DNA of 46,543 nt from a bacterium (GCA_024743075.1 JANSXG010000005.1:1-46543), one strand, 5' to 3'; shown: positions 27,603 to 36,145, counted from the stretch's first letter. Numbers and translations: made by a program. Notes: a model not told the origin generated them from the letters alone.

Positions 27603-28808
27603 ATGGCCAAGAAACGCAGCACGAAGAAGGTCGGAAAGAAAACCACGAAAAAGACCTCCAAGAAGGTCTCGAAAGCCACCCCCGCGCGGACGACCACCAA
27701 GGGCCCCGCCGGTCGCTCGACCGACGCCAAAACCCTGAAGGCGATCGAGTCGCTCGCGACCCAGGTCGCCAAGACCGGGCTCGCCGGCAAAGACCCCGAG
27801 ATGGATGTGCCCAGCCGCTCGCTGAGCAACACCAGTTACAACAAGAAGGCCCGCATCCTCGAGATGGGCGACCTCACCAGCGCCCGCCCGCTCTTCGACC
27901 TCAAGACCAGCCGCAAATTCATGCAGACCCTGCTGCTTTCCGCCGGCGTCAAGGACCTGCTCGAAGCCAGCAAGACGCTCAGCCTTCGCGGCATGTACTA
28001 CAAGTCCCTGCACACCATTCAGGGCACCAAGGAAAAGACCCTCAACGACCAAACCGAGTCCGACGCAGTCCTCGAAGACCTCGAGGTCATCCTCGGGGCT
28101 CTGCGCGAGGAACTGCACATCTTCGCCAAGAAGCGCGGCACGATGGTCGGCAACATCACCGTGCTCGACAACGGCGACGAAATCAACTGCCGCAAGATGG
28201 GAACCGGTGGGTACGCGATCCCGTCCATCTGCGAGGAGTCGGTCATCAAGTTCAAGAAGTGCGAGGCCGACTTCATCCTCCACGTCGAAAAGGACACGGT
28301 CTGGCAGCGGTTCAACGAGGACCGGTTCTGGGAGAAGCACAACTGCATCCTGACCGAGGGCTCGGGCCAGCCGCCGCGGGGGGTCCGGCGGATGCTCCGT
28401 CGCCTCAACGAGGAACTGGGCCTGCCGGTCTACTGCCTGCTCGACTGCGACCCTTGGGGGCACTACATCTACTCGGTGCTCAAGCAGGGCTCGATCGCCC
28501 TGGCGTACGAATCCGAGCGGATGGCCATCCCCGACGCCAAGTTCATGGGAATCCGAGCCATCGACTACGAACGCTGCGATCTCTCCGACGATGTCCAGAT
28601 CTCCCTGAACGAACGGGATATCACCCGGGCAAAGCAGATCGCCGAATACCCCTGGTTCAAGGACAAGAAGCCTTGGCAGATGGAGATCAAGAAAATGCTC
28701 TCCAACGGCTTCAAAATGGAGGTCGAATCCCTGATCACGAAAGACATATCATATGTCTCCGAGGTTTATGTCCCCGAAAGACTGGAGAAGCAGGACTGGC
28801 TCGACTGA
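27603..28808 (+). CDS. top6A: DNA topoisomerase VI subunit A (Spo11-like)
   Basis: DNA-cleaving subunit of the type IIB topoisomerase. The 401-residue protein has an N-terminal tail of about 35 residues made mainly of Lys, Thr and Ser, then a winged-helix domain with SLRGMYYKSLH, whose Tyr133 is the probable catalytic residue, and a Toprim domain with Glu229 (HVEKDTVW) and Asp281/Asp283 (LLDCDPWGHYIY), the Mg-binding residues. Length without the tail is as in archaeal subunit A. The Lys-rich tail is at the opposite end from that of subunit B. There is no ribosome-binding site and a candidate -10 box is unusually close. It is separated from top6B by four unrelated genes. Confidence 0.97.
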   Translation: MAKKRSTKKVGKKTTKKTSKKVSKATPARTTTKGPAGRSTDAKTLKAIESLATQVAKTGLAGKDPEMDVPSRSLSNTSYNKKARILEMGDLTSARPLFDLKTSRKFMQTLLLSAGVKDLLEASKTLSLRGMYYKSLHTIQGTKEKTLNDQTESDAVLEDLEVILGALREELHIFAKKRGTMVGNITVLDNGDEINCRKMGTGGYAIPSICEESVIKFKKCEADFILHVEKDTVWQRFNEDRFWEKHNCILTEGSGQPPRGVRRMLRRLNEELGLPVYCLLDCDPWGHYIYSVLKQGSIALAYESERMAIPDAKFMGIRAIDYERCDLSDDVQISLNERDITRAKQIAEYPWFKDKKPWQMEIKKMLSNGFKMEVESLITKDISYVSEVYVPERLEKQDWLD

Positions 28809-28883
28809 ACGGGTACCCCGTTTCACCAGGCGGCCTGCCCCGCTGAAACCGGGTCGCAACGAAGCATTCTCGTCCCCCGGCGA

Positions 28884-28911
28884 TTTACACGCGCCGAACA
28901 TCCGCTATGCT
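28884..28911 (+). promoter_or_regulatory. candidate promoter for the ANTAR regulator
   Basis: TTTACA (28884-28889) and TATGCT (28906-28911) are spaced by 16 bases, a 5/6 and 4/6 match to the sigma-70 consensus. It lies about 125 bases before the regulator's ATG. The -10 word with its preceding GC recurs exactly before the aminotransferase gene. Confidence 0.45.
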
Positions 28912-29036
28912 CTCGGGTCCATCGCGCCCAGAAGCGGCGACTTGCTCCCTTTTCTTTGCCCCCCGCGTCCCTGTGTTCGTCGTCGGGTCGGTTCACCAGC
29001 CTCTCCCACTTCTTCATTGAGCCGCAGCACAAAACG

Positions 29037-29639
29037 ATGACACACCTCTCCATGCCCCACACGGTTCTGGTTGCCGACGACGAGTCATTGATGGCCACCG
29101 GGCTGGCTTCCAGCCTCAAATCCCTCGGTTTCGAGATCATCGGCCCGGCCTCCAACGGCCAGGAAGCGATCGATCTGGCCAATGCCGAGGACCCCGATAT
29201 CGCCCTTCTCGACATCCGTATGCCCGAGGTCGACGGCCTCGAGGTCGCCCGGGTGCTCTGGGAGGAGTACGGCATCCCCTCGATCATCGTCTCGGCCTTC
29301 TCGGACAAAAAGTACATCGAGGAAGCCCAGGCCAACGGCGTGTTCGGCTACATGCTCAAGCCCGTATCCACGGACAACCTGCGTGTGACGATCTCGATCG
29401 CGTGGGCTCGAGCGCTCTCGTCCGAAGAGCAGACCAAGCGGATCGACCAGCTCGAAACCACCCTGACCCACCGGCGGATCGTCGAACAGGCCAAGTGGAA
29501 GCTCATCGAAGCCCACGGCTGGACGGAGGCCGAGGCCCATACCCGCCTGCAGCGCGAGGCCCGCAACAACCGCAGGAAACTGATCGATGTCGCCAACGAG
29601 GTCCTCGAGACCGGGCGTCTTGAGTCCGTTTCCGAGTAA
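29037..29639 (+). CDS. response regulator with receiver and ANTAR RNA-binding domains
   Basis: Likely transcription antitermination regulator. The 200-residue protein has a CheY-like receiver (about residues 10-120) with acidic ADDES, phosphorylatable Asp in ALLDIRMPEVDGLEV, and Lys in GYMLKPVS; a short coiled-coil linker QTKRIDQLETTLTHRR in part; and an ANTAR helical domain to the end (EQAKWKLIEAHGWTEAEAH, then the RNA-contacting ARNNRRKL). Family members bind paired hairpins in mRNA leaders to prevent termination. No histidine kinase is in the window. The ATG at 29037 is chosen; an ATG five codons later is possible. A strong terminator follows. Confidence 0.93.
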   Translation: MTHLSMPHTVLVADDESLMATGLASSLKSLGFEIIGPASNGQEAIDLANAEDPDIALLDIRMPEVDGLEVARVLWEEYGIPSIIVSAFSDKKYIEEAQANGVFGYMLKPVSTDNLRVTISIAWARALSSEEQTKRIDQLETTLTHRRIVEQAKWKLIEAHGWTEAEAHTRLQREARNNRRKLIDVANEVLETGRLESVSE

Positions 29640-29685
29640 TTCCCTCCCGCGCCGAAACCACCACATTCAGGTATGCAATATTCAG

Positions 29686-29710
29686 ACCCGCCACCGAGGC
29701 GGGTTTTTTT
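29686..29710 (+). terminator. intrinsic terminator after the ANTAR regulator
   Basis: ACCCGCC (29686-29692) pairs with GGCGGGT (29698-29704) around ACCGA and is followed by a run of seven T. It is well placed, 46 bases after the stop codon. Confidence 0.85.
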
Positions 29711-30238
29711 GTTGCAATCAAAAGGTTGGCGGTTCCATCGGAACCAGCCTCCGTTACAGTGGGCGTTCACTCGGGCAGAGTGTGGATAACCTGTCGGATA
29801 AGCCAATACCCGCGAGCCGGATCGGAGTGCTCGCCAGCGTTTGGAGGAGGCGCTGGCTGGAGCGCCCGCCGGCTCGCGGTGTACTCCAAGTTCCACGCGC
29901 AAAAACCGCTCTCGCCCCCCGGTTCCGAGAAATGTTGCCGTTCCGGTCCGCTTTCGGCTCAGGTCCGAATCGCTGAAGTCCGAATAGAAGGTCTGGATCG
30001 TGTAACTCGCTCTCAAGCGAGGCCACACACGAGTCCGATAAGACCCTCTGCGTGGAACGCGGTGGGAGCCGGCCCGATGCCGACGCAAAGGCCAGAGCCG
30101 GCGATCACATTCTGAACACATTTGTTCCTGCCTGGTTGTCGACGGAGTCGGCGGCACGGGCATCAGGTCCCCCGCCACATCTCCCTGTGCCGGGTCCGGT
30201 TGCTCTTACCACCACTCGCCGCTGGAGGCTCGTACCAC
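29711..30238. other. 528-base non-coding stretch with a strong hairpin and a DnaA-box word
   Basis: No convincing gene lies here; the open frames crossing it do not look like protein. It holds a short hairpin (GGTTCC/GGAACC, about 29730-29745), one perfect DnaA-box word TGTGGATAA at 29781-29789, a two-stage hairpin at 29810-29879 (own entry), and CTCGCT/AGCGAG around 30006-30021. The last part is the leader of the propeller lipoprotein gene, with GGAGG ten bases before its ATG. Confidence 0.6.
29810..29879 (+). ncRNA. possible structured RNA: two-stage hairpin
   Basis: CCGCGAGCCGG (29810-29820) pairs perfectly with 29869-29879 (11 bp). After an internal loop of 12/11 bases, GCCAGCG (29833-29839) pairs perfectly with CGCTGGC (29851-29857), closing an 11-base loop. 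Two nested perfect stems in a non-coding gap suggest a functional RNA or a leader element for the gene at 30239. The strand is assumed from the flanking genes. It does not match 6S, tmRNA, RNase P or SRP RNA as far as I can tell. Confidence 0.35.
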
Positions 30239-31510
30239 ATGTCGCACCGCTCGAACACGCTTACCCGTCGCCTCGGACTCGTCGCGCTGCTCTGCCCCGC
30301 GGCGATTCTCACCGCTTGCTCGTCATCGCAGCCGACCGCCCGCGTCAGCACCACCCCGGAGGTGGAACCTCAGCCTCAGCAGGCGACCGGTGGCACCTTC
30401 TACCGCGATCCCTTCGCACAGTTCGCCGGTCGTCGCGGGAATGTGACCGTGCCCAGCACGACGGTTCCTGCGTCCTTCACGGAGGCGAACGCCGGAATCA
30501 ACGGCACAACCCGCTCGCCGAACTTCAGCCTCTTTGGCGAGATCCCCAACGCCAACGCCCGCTCTCACGCGTACCAGACGCTGCCTGACGCCACGGAAAA
30601 CATCCGCCAGATCACCTTCTCCGGCGAGGGCATCGACTTCGATCCGACCATCGCCGCCGACGGCCGCACGATCTACTTCAGCTCGACCCGCCATACCCCC
30701 ACCGCTTCGATCTACAGCAAGTCGATCGACGGCACGGCGGTGACGCAGATCACCTCGGATCCCGCCCACGACATCATGCCGGCGGTCAGCCCCGATGGCT
30801 CGCGCGTCGCCTTCGCCAGCAACCGCAATGGGTCGTGGGACATCTACATCGTCAACTCCGACGGTGGCCAGGCCGTGCAGATCACTTCGGACACCGCCAA
30901 CGACCTGCACCCGACCTGGTCGCCCGACGGCCGCACCCTCGCCTTCTGCCGTCTCGGTGAGACCAGCGACCGCTGGGAAGTCTGGGTCACCGACGTGCGT
31001 ATGCCCTCCAAGCTCAAGTTCCTGACCTACGGCCTGTTCCCCGAGTGGCAGCCCAACGGCCAGAAGATCATGTTCCAGCGTGCACGCGATCGAGGCGGTC
31101 GCCTGTTCAGCCTCTGGACCGTCGATTACATCAACGGCGAAGCCACGATGCCGACCGAAATCGCCTCGAGTGCCGTCGCGGCGATCATCAACCCCTCCTG
31201 GAGCTGGGACGGTCAGTACATCGCGTTCTCGACGGTCTTCAACCCGCCCGCCGACGAGACCCAGAAGCCCGATTTCGCGGACATCTGGATCCAGCGCCTC
31301 GACGGCTCGTCGCGCACCAACCTCACCGGCGGCTGGTTCGTGAACGTCATGCCGACCTGGGGTCCTGACAACCAGATCTACTTCATCTCCGACCGCTCGG
31401 GCAACGACAACATCTGGTCGATCGGCCCGGAACAGGCGATCACCGCCGCCGGCTACGAGATGCCCAGCAGCACCGGCCTGGCCAACGTCTCGGTCGATCC
31501 GAACGAGTAA
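30239..31510 (+). CDS. TolB-like beta-propeller lipoprotein
   Basis: A 423-residue lipoprotein made largely of PD40/WD40-like propeller repeats. The signal ends in the lipobox LTAC, with lipidated Cys near residue 27, followed by a Ser/Pro/Gln linker. Repeats include FDPTIAADGRTIYFSSTRH, MPAVSPDGSRVAFASNRNG, LHPTWSPDGRTLAF, NPSWSWDGQYIAFS and MPTWGPDNQIYFISDRSG, the same pattern as TolB and DPP-IV propellers. No enzyme domain follows, and no tolA/pal genes are nearby, so a role in the Tol system is not shown. GGAGG precedes the ATG. It is followed by a second lipoprotein gene on the same strand. Confidence 0.85.
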   Translation: MSHRSNTLTRRLGLVALLCPAAILTACSSSQPTARVSTTPEVEPQPQQATGGTFYRDPFAQFAGRRGNVTVPSTTVPASFTEANAGINGTTRSPNFSLFGEIPNANARSHAYQTLPDATENIRQITFSGEGIDFDPTIAADGRTIYFSSTRHTPTASIYSKSIDGTAVTQITSDPAHDIMPAVSPDGSRVAFASNRNGSWDIYIVNSDGGQAVQITSDTANDLHPTWSPDGRTLAFCRLGETSDRWEVWVTDVRMPSKLKFLTYGLFPEWQPNGQKIMFQRARDRGGRLFSLWTVDYINGEATMPTEIASSAVAAIINPSWSWDGQYIAFSTVFNPPADETQKPDFADIWIQRLDGSSRTNLTGGWFVNVMPTWGPDNQIYFISDRSGNDNIWSIGPEQAITAAGYEMPSSTGLANVSVDPNE

Positions 31511-31526
31511 TCCCTCGCTCTCTTCC

Positions 31527-31560
31527 GACCGGCCCGGGCTCCGAACCCGGCGCCCCGGTC
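31527..31560 (+). terminator. possible hairpin terminator after the propeller gene
   Basis: GACCGG (31527-31532) pairs with CCGGTC (31555-31560), and inside it CGGG pairs with CCCG. A pyrimidine run TCTCTCTC follows instead of a pure T run, so it may be a weak terminator or an mRNA-stabilising structure. Confidence 0.4.
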
Positions 31561-31718
31561 TCTCTCTCGCGGTGCTGGCCGGAAGGCCCCCGCCGCGATT
31601 CGCAAGCCAGCCCCACCGGTCGTCCGAGATAGGTATACGGACGCCCACCCGGATTCGGGCCGCGGCACGCAACTCGTTTCTACCGTCGGGAGGATTCCGG
31701 CGGATCGGGCAGGACGCC

Positions 31719-32516
31719 ATGACAACCGAACACGCCATGCTCAACCGCTCACTGCGCCGCTTCGCGGCGATCGCCTCGGTGTGTGTGCTCGTCATCACGA
31801 GCGCATGCTCCACCAAGCAGCGGTACGACGAAGACCCGCTCATCCTGGTCTCGCCCTACGCGAACCAGCAGGACGTGATCTGGGCGGTCGTGCCGTTCCG
31901 CAACGAATCGGGCGTGAGTTTCGCCGACGAACTTCGCATCTCCGATGCGATGGTGTCGCAGATCGTGCAAGCCCGGGGCGTGACCGCCCTGCCGCTGAAC
32001 CGATCGCTCGAGGCGATGCGCTCGATGGGGCTTCCCGCGATCGAAACGCCGGGCCAGGCCCTGCAGCTCGCGCGACGGCTCGATGCCGACGCCGTACTCG
32101 TCGGAACCATCACCGCCTGGGACCCCTACGACCCGCCCACACTCGGCATCAACGTCGTGCTCTTCGCTCGGTCCGAGACGATGCAGCTCCGTCACGAGGG
32201 CGAGTTCAATCCCCGCTCGCTCCAGACCGCCCCGAGCGACACCGCGTTCCGCGCGGAATCCGGCACACCCGGCCAGGCCATCAATCAGGTCAGCGCGATG
32301 TACGACGCGACCAACGGTCTCGTCCGACAGCAGATTCAGAGTTACGCCCACGCCCGCCACGACCCCGAGTCGGCCATGGGCTGGGAACGGTACACGCAGA
32401 GCATGGCGAGGTTCGAAGAGTTCGCCTGCTTCCAGGCGCTCTCGGCGCTGCTGGATCAAGAACGCCAGCGACTCGCCGAGCGTAGCCAGAAGCAGACCAC
32501 CAGTCCGACCCGCTGA
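31719..32516 (+). CDS. lipoprotein with CsgG/TolB-N-like fold
   Basis: A 265-residue lipoprotein; the signal ends in VITSAC. The part WAVVPFRNESGVSFADELRI, then VTALPLNRSLEAMRSMG and LDADAVLVGTITAWDPYDPP follows the alternating pattern of the CsgG/LpoB/TolB-N type of periplasmic domain, in which VLVGT and the preceding ADA are typical. This fold assignment is inference from pattern. The C-terminal 80 residues are helical and Gln/Arg-rich. The ATG at 31719 has AGGA close upstream; a second ATG six codons later is possible. It lies 208 bases after the propeller lipoprotein and shortly before a small acidic protein gene. Confidence 0.7.
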   Translation: MTTEHAMLNRSLRRFAAIASVCVLVITSACSTKQRYDEDPLILVSPYANQQDVIWAVVPFRNESGVSFADELRISDAMVSQIVQARGVTALPLNRSLEAMRSMGLPAIETPGQALQLARRLDADAVLVGTITAWDPYDPPTLGINVVLFARSETMQLRHEGEFNPRSLQTAPSDTAFRAESGTPGQAINQVSAMYDATNGLVRQQIQSYAHARHDPESAMGWERYTQSMARFEEFACFQALSALLDQERQRLAERSQKQTTSPTR

Positions 32517-32559
32517 CGCCGGCTCCCGCCGCGCTCGGCGCGGCGAAGGAGATCCGGCG

Positions 32560-32850
32560 ATGCACACGCGCGCCAGAGACAACCAGAACGACGGCCCAAA
32601 GGGCGAGGGCGATCCGTGCGCCGAGCACGAGGTCACCCTGCTCAAGAACGGCCACCGCTGGCGCCTGGCCTGCGCAACCGGTGAGGAACCCGAATTGCTC
32701 GAAGCGGTCTCCGAACTCGCCGAATCCGACGACATCGACTTCGACTGGTTCGACGCCGCTCTGATCGCCCACGAACTCAAGCGTCGTGTGCACGCCGCCC
32801 TCGAATCGTTCACCACCCCTGACCCCGAACCCGAATCACCGCGCGGCTGA
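32560..32850 (+). CDS. small acidic protein of unknown function
   Basis: A 96-residue protein not recognised. It begins with polar residues, has a short beta-like segment EVTLLKNGHRWRLACATG, and a strongly acidic helical part LLEAVSELAESDDIDFDWFDAALIAHEL, given here as LLEAVSELAE and DDIDFDWFDAAL, before a Pro/Glu tail. There is no signal or membrane segment, so it should be cytoplasmic. AAGGAG lies eight bases before the ATG, which supports translation. It is 43 bases after the lipoprotein gene and 66 bases before xerC, on the same strand. Confidence 0.65.
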   Translation: MHTRARDNQNDGPKGEGDPCAEHEVTLLKNGHRWRLACATGEEPELLEAVSELAESDDIDFDWFDAALIAHELKRRVHAALESFTTPDPEPESPRG

Positions 32851-32916
32851 CCGGGCGACCGGCAATCGCGTTTTCTCTTCCCACGTCCCCCCACCACCGC
32901 CACTCGGAGCGCTTCA

Positions 32917-33927
32917 ATGACGAACTCCTCACTTCCGCTGATCGATCGCTTTCTGAACTACCTGACCGATGAGCGTCACTTCAGCCCGTACACCGCCCGG
33001 TGCTACGGCGCTGACCTTCGTCAGTACGTTGAGTTTCTCTCCGATGACCTGAACATCCGCATCGATCAGGCGGCCGAGACCAACGCCGTCGAACAGGTCC
33101 GATCCGGATCCGCCTCGTCCGCTTCGGGCACACTCACCGGCCACATCTGCGAGGCGAACGCCGACGCCATCCGCGTCTACCTGAACCACCTCGCCGACCA
33201 GAACTACTCGCCGGCGACGATGGCGCGGAAGATCGCGACGCTCCGCTCGTTCTACAAGTGGGCGCTCAAGCACTCGTTCGTTGATGCGAACCCGATGACC
33301 ATGATCCGCACGCCGCGTCAGGCCAAGCGCCTGCCCAAGGCGATCACGGTCGAGCAGATCGAGCAACTCCTCTCGGCTCCGAACGACAACGACGTGCTCG
33401 GCGCTCGTGACCGTGCGATGCTTGAGACGCTCTACTCGACCGGTATCCGCGTTTCCGAACTCGTCGAACTCGGCATGCACGACCTCGATGAGAATCAGGA
33501 AGCCCTCCGCATCCGCGGCAAGGGCAAGAAGGAACGCCTTGTTCCGCTTGGCTCGCACGCCCTCGCCGCCATTCGTCACTATGTCAATGTGCTGACCAAC
33601 GACGAGCGGTACTCGTCGGCCTGGGCTCCCGACAAGGACACCCCGCCGCTGTTCATCAACAAGCACGGCGGGCGGCTGTCCTCCCGATCGGTGCGGCGCA
33701 AGCTCGACAAGTACCTCCGCCAGGTCGGCCTCGACCCGTCGATCAGCCCGCACACCCTGCGCCACTCCTTCGCGACGCACCTTCTGGACAACGGCGCGGA
33801 CCTCCGCTCGGTCCAGGAGCTGCTCGGTCACCAGTCGCTCTCGACGACGCAAACCTACACCCACCTGACCACGCAGCGCCTGCGCAACGCCTATGACGAT
33901 GCGCACCCCCGCGCCGAAGCCAGCTGA
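32917..33927 (+). CDS. xerC: tyrosine recombinase XerC/XerD
   Basis: Site-specific recombinase that resolves chromosome dimers at dif. The 336-residue protein has an N-terminal DNA-binding domain and a catalytic domain with Arg178 (TGIRVSEL), Lys202 (GKGKKERLVP), His279 and Arg282 (HTLRHSFATH), His305 (GHQSLSTTQTYTHL) and the nucleophile Tyr314. The N-terminal domain holds a Ser/Ala-rich insertion at about residues 44-78 (RSGSASSASG), making it longer than the usual 300 residues. XerC versus XerD cannot be told from this alone. An intrinsic terminator follows. There are no phage or integron genes around it, so a housekeeping role is likely. Confidence 0.92.
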   Translation: MTNSSLPLIDRFLNYLTDERHFSPYTARCYGADLRQYVEFLSDDLNIRIDQAAETNAVEQVRSGSASSASGTLTGHICEANADAIRVYLNHLADQNYSPATMARKIATLRSFYKWALKHSFVDANPMTMIRTPRQAKRLPKAITVEQIEQLLSAPNDNDVLGARDRAMLETLYSTGIRVSELVELGMHDLDENQEALRIRGKGKKERLVPLGSHALAAIRHYVNVLTNDERYSSAWAPDKDTPPLFINKHGGRLSSRSVRRKLDKYLRQVGLDPSISPHTLRHSFATHLLDNGADLRSVQELLGHQSLSTTQTYTHLTTQRLRNAYDDAHPRAEAS

Positions 33928-33951
33928 TCGGTAGCAACGCTTGCTCCTCCA

Positions 33952-33976
33952 ACGCCCGCTACGAGCGGGCGTTTTT
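33952..33976 (+). terminator. intrinsic terminator after xerC
   Basis: ACGCCCGCT (33952-33960) pairs perfectly with AGCGGGCGT (33964-33972) around a three-base loop and is followed by five T in all. It lies 25 bases after the xerC stop. Confidence 0.88.
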
Positions 33977-34067
33977 CATGCGCGAAGAACACCCCGGCGC
34001 CCGTGTCGCGCTCTCGATCGCGACGCAGAATCACCGGGGTGATTGTGGTTCGGACAGCGGATGCGGA

Positions 34068-35384
34068 TCAGAGACCCGTGCCGAAGTTCGCGAGCACGAT
34101 ATTCAGGTCCAGGAGGTCCACCGCCCCCGATCCGTCGACATCGCCTTCGGGCACGTCCAGCCCGAACGAGCCGAGAACGATGTTCAGGTCCGCGAGATCG
34201 ACGGTCCCGCTGCCGTCGGCGTCGCCGGGGAACACCGGTTCGACGAGGTCCACGGCGTAGACATACGAACTGTTGCCGGCGTTCACGCCGACGTAGACCG
34301 TGCTGCCGTCCGCGCTGAAGCGTGGACGACCGGTCGCGACGAGGTTCCAGCCGCCTTCGGTGCCGAGGTCGATGCTCCACAGGCGCTGGCCGGTCGCCGG
34401 ATCGAAGCCGCTGATCTCGCCGGGCACGCCGAAGATCGCCTCCGCTGTGCCGCAAACGAGAACGGATCCGTCCGGGCTGATGGCGGGGTTGCCCATCGCG
34501 ACGAAGCCGTTGCCGCTGATGAGTTCCTGCGTTGAGCCGTTCGCATCGACCTTGAGCAAGTCATTCCCGCTGACCCATGCGTAGGCCGTGCCGTCGGGAG
34601 CCACCGCCGGGGCGCTCGAAGTGACACTCTGCGGCGAGAACGAGGCGTATGAGACATCGCCGCTCTCCGCGTCAATCGTCGCGAAGTCGAAGGTCGCGAT
34701 CCTGAGGTGGATCGAACCCTGCGCCGAGACCACCGGCTGGTGCGGCAGCGCGGTCAGCGCTACCCACTCCTCCTGACCGTCGAAGGTGTAACTGATGACA
34801 CCGGAGTTGAGGCAGTCGCAATCAACCGGGATGAAGTCCGACGCCGCGAACACGGAGTCGTGATCGAAGGCGATCTCCATGCGGTTCTGGAAGATCTCGT
34901 TGTTGTACCCGGGCACATTCCAACGCAGCGCCCCCGACGGATCGAACGAGGCCATCCCCAGATCGCCGGGGCCCTCTTCGATCAGGTAGATATTGCCGTC
35001 GGGCCCGACGTTCGGTCCGGCGTGCGTCGTGAACGGCGAACCGCTCCCGGCAGTCCAGAGAAGCACCCCCTCCGGGCTGAACGCGTGCAGCCCCGCGAAG
35101 GTCGTCGCATAGATCCGTCCCGCGTCATCGATGTCGCAGACATTGCTCGTCGAGCTCGCAACGCCGATGCTCTGCCGGAACCGCACCGTGCCGTCCGGCT
35201 CGATGACCACCAGTTCCGTGCCGTGCACGGCGATCTCGCCGTTCGGTCCGATCGCGGGTCGCTGCGTCAGCCCGGGCCCGGCAACGGGCACGCGCCAAGC
35301 CACGGAAGGGGCGGCGACCCCGGTGCCGGCGGCGGTGAGCAGGGCGAGGATCGTCACGGGGAGTCGTGCGGGTGAACTGGTCAT
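34068..35384 (-). CDS. exported PQQ-like beta-propeller protein with dockerin-like C-terminus
   Basis: A 438-residue exported protein. A signal peptide (PVTILALLTAAGTGVAA) is followed by repeats of the PQQ/quinoprotein-propeller type, such as PAIGPNGEIAVHGTELVVIEPDG (given as PAIGPNGEIAVHG), NVGPDGNIYLIEE, PAVAPDGTAYAWV and PAISPDGSVLVCG. The last 60 residues carry two EF-hand-like dockerin units, GDADGSGTVDLADLN and GDVDGSGAVDLLDLN, each ending in LxxFG. No catalytic residues can be named. The ATG at 35382-35384 gives a normal signal peptide; the frame stays open 40 codons upstream. A second gene with the same end lies at 39232-41100. Confidence 0.82.
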   Translation of the reverse strand: MTSSPARLPVTILALLTAAGTGVAAPSVAWRVPVAGPGLTQRPAIGPNGEIAVHGTELVVIEPDGTVRFRQSIGVASSTSNVCDIDDAGRIYATTFAGLHAFSPEGVLLWTAGSGSPFTTHAGPNVGPDGNIYLIEEGPGDLGMASFDPSGALRWNVPGYNNEIFQNRMEIAFDHDSVFAASDFIPVDCDCLNSGVISYTFDGQEEWVALTALPHQPVVSAQGSIHLRIATFDFATIDAESGDVSYASFSPQSVTSSAPAVAPDGTAYAWVSGNDLLKVDANGSTQELISGNGFVAMGNPAISPDGSVLVCGTAEAIFGVPGEISGFDPATGQRLWSIDLGTEGGWNLVATGRPRFSADGSTVYVGVNAGNSSYVYAVDLVEPVFPGDADGSGTVDLADLNIVLGSFGLDVPEGDVDGSGAVDLLDLNIVLANFGTGL

Positions 35385-35508
35385 GGTCGATTCTCGATTC
35401 TGAGGGCTGAATGGCATTTCTCGGTGCGAATGCATCGCACGCACATCGCCAATAGGTGCCCGCCGGACGGCGACAGATACATCCGCAACTGAGCAGAATC
35501 CCACGCGA

Positions 35509-36042
35509 TCAGGACCGTATCCTCAGGCGCTCCCGGCCTTCGACGAGCGATTGCACGCCGTCAAGGAGCCGGCGCCCAAACAGCCACTCGCGCTGAGCCC
35601 GCCACAGACAGAACCAGGAGACCGGCGCGACGATCGCCGCTGAGACGATGTACGGCAGGGTCTGCAGGTAGAGGGCGTGGATCAGCAAAGCAAATCCCAG
35701 AAGCGAGACCGCGAACCACAGAATGACCCGCCCGCAGGCGGTCAGTCCGAAGGCACCAATTCGCCCGAGCCGGTGAACCCGCTTCCGTTCCGCTTCTGCG
35801 GGCGATTGCTCTTCCATCTGGATGAGCTCGTCGTCCACGCCGTCCGCATCGCGGGGTGCCTGCACCCGAGCGACGAGCCCGTCCGCAGACTCCGAGGCAT
35901 GGACACCGGACTCAGAAAGGTCGTCCACATCCGGGCAGAGCACCCACGCCCCGCAGATGCACTCGACTTCCGCGCCGGCAATCTCCGCACGCCACCGTTC
36001 TCGTCGCCCGCACTTGGGGCACTGGTACCACTCAATGAGCAT
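35509..36042 (-). CDS. zinc-ribbon membrane protein, unknown
   Basis: A 177-residue protein of unknown function. The N-terminus has a zinc-ribbon pattern, CPKCG at residues 8-12 and CICG at 29-32 with a further Cys36, which would bind one zinc ion. A long acidic linker follows, and two close hydrophobic segments (about 108-128 and 130-147) anchor it; the end is Arg-rich. It is likely cytoplasmic-facing at the zinc end. It lies 125 bases upstream of the propeller gene on the same strand and 160 bases downstream of the mdh stop, behind the mdh terminator. Confidence 0.72.
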   Translation of the reverse strand: MLIEWYQCPKCGRRERWRAEIAGAEVECICGAWVLCPDVDDLSESGVHASESADGLVARVQAPRDADGVDDELIQMEEQSPAEAERKRVHRLGRIGAFGLTACGRVILWFAVSLLGFALLIHALYLQTLPYIVSAAIVAPVSWFCLWRAQREWLFGRRLLDGVQSLVEGRERLRIRS

Positions 36043-36145
36043 CGGCCTGGTCGCTCCTGTACCCCATCGCCCCCAGCGGATCGTAAGTCTATGTCAATAC
36101 ACGACCTACGCACAAGAGCCTTGTCGGAGATTCTGCGATGAAAAC

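Noticed and set aside
29711-29800. Replication origin near the ANTAR gene
   Set aside because: Only one DnaA-box word and no dnaA, dnaN or AT-rich unwinding region are present.
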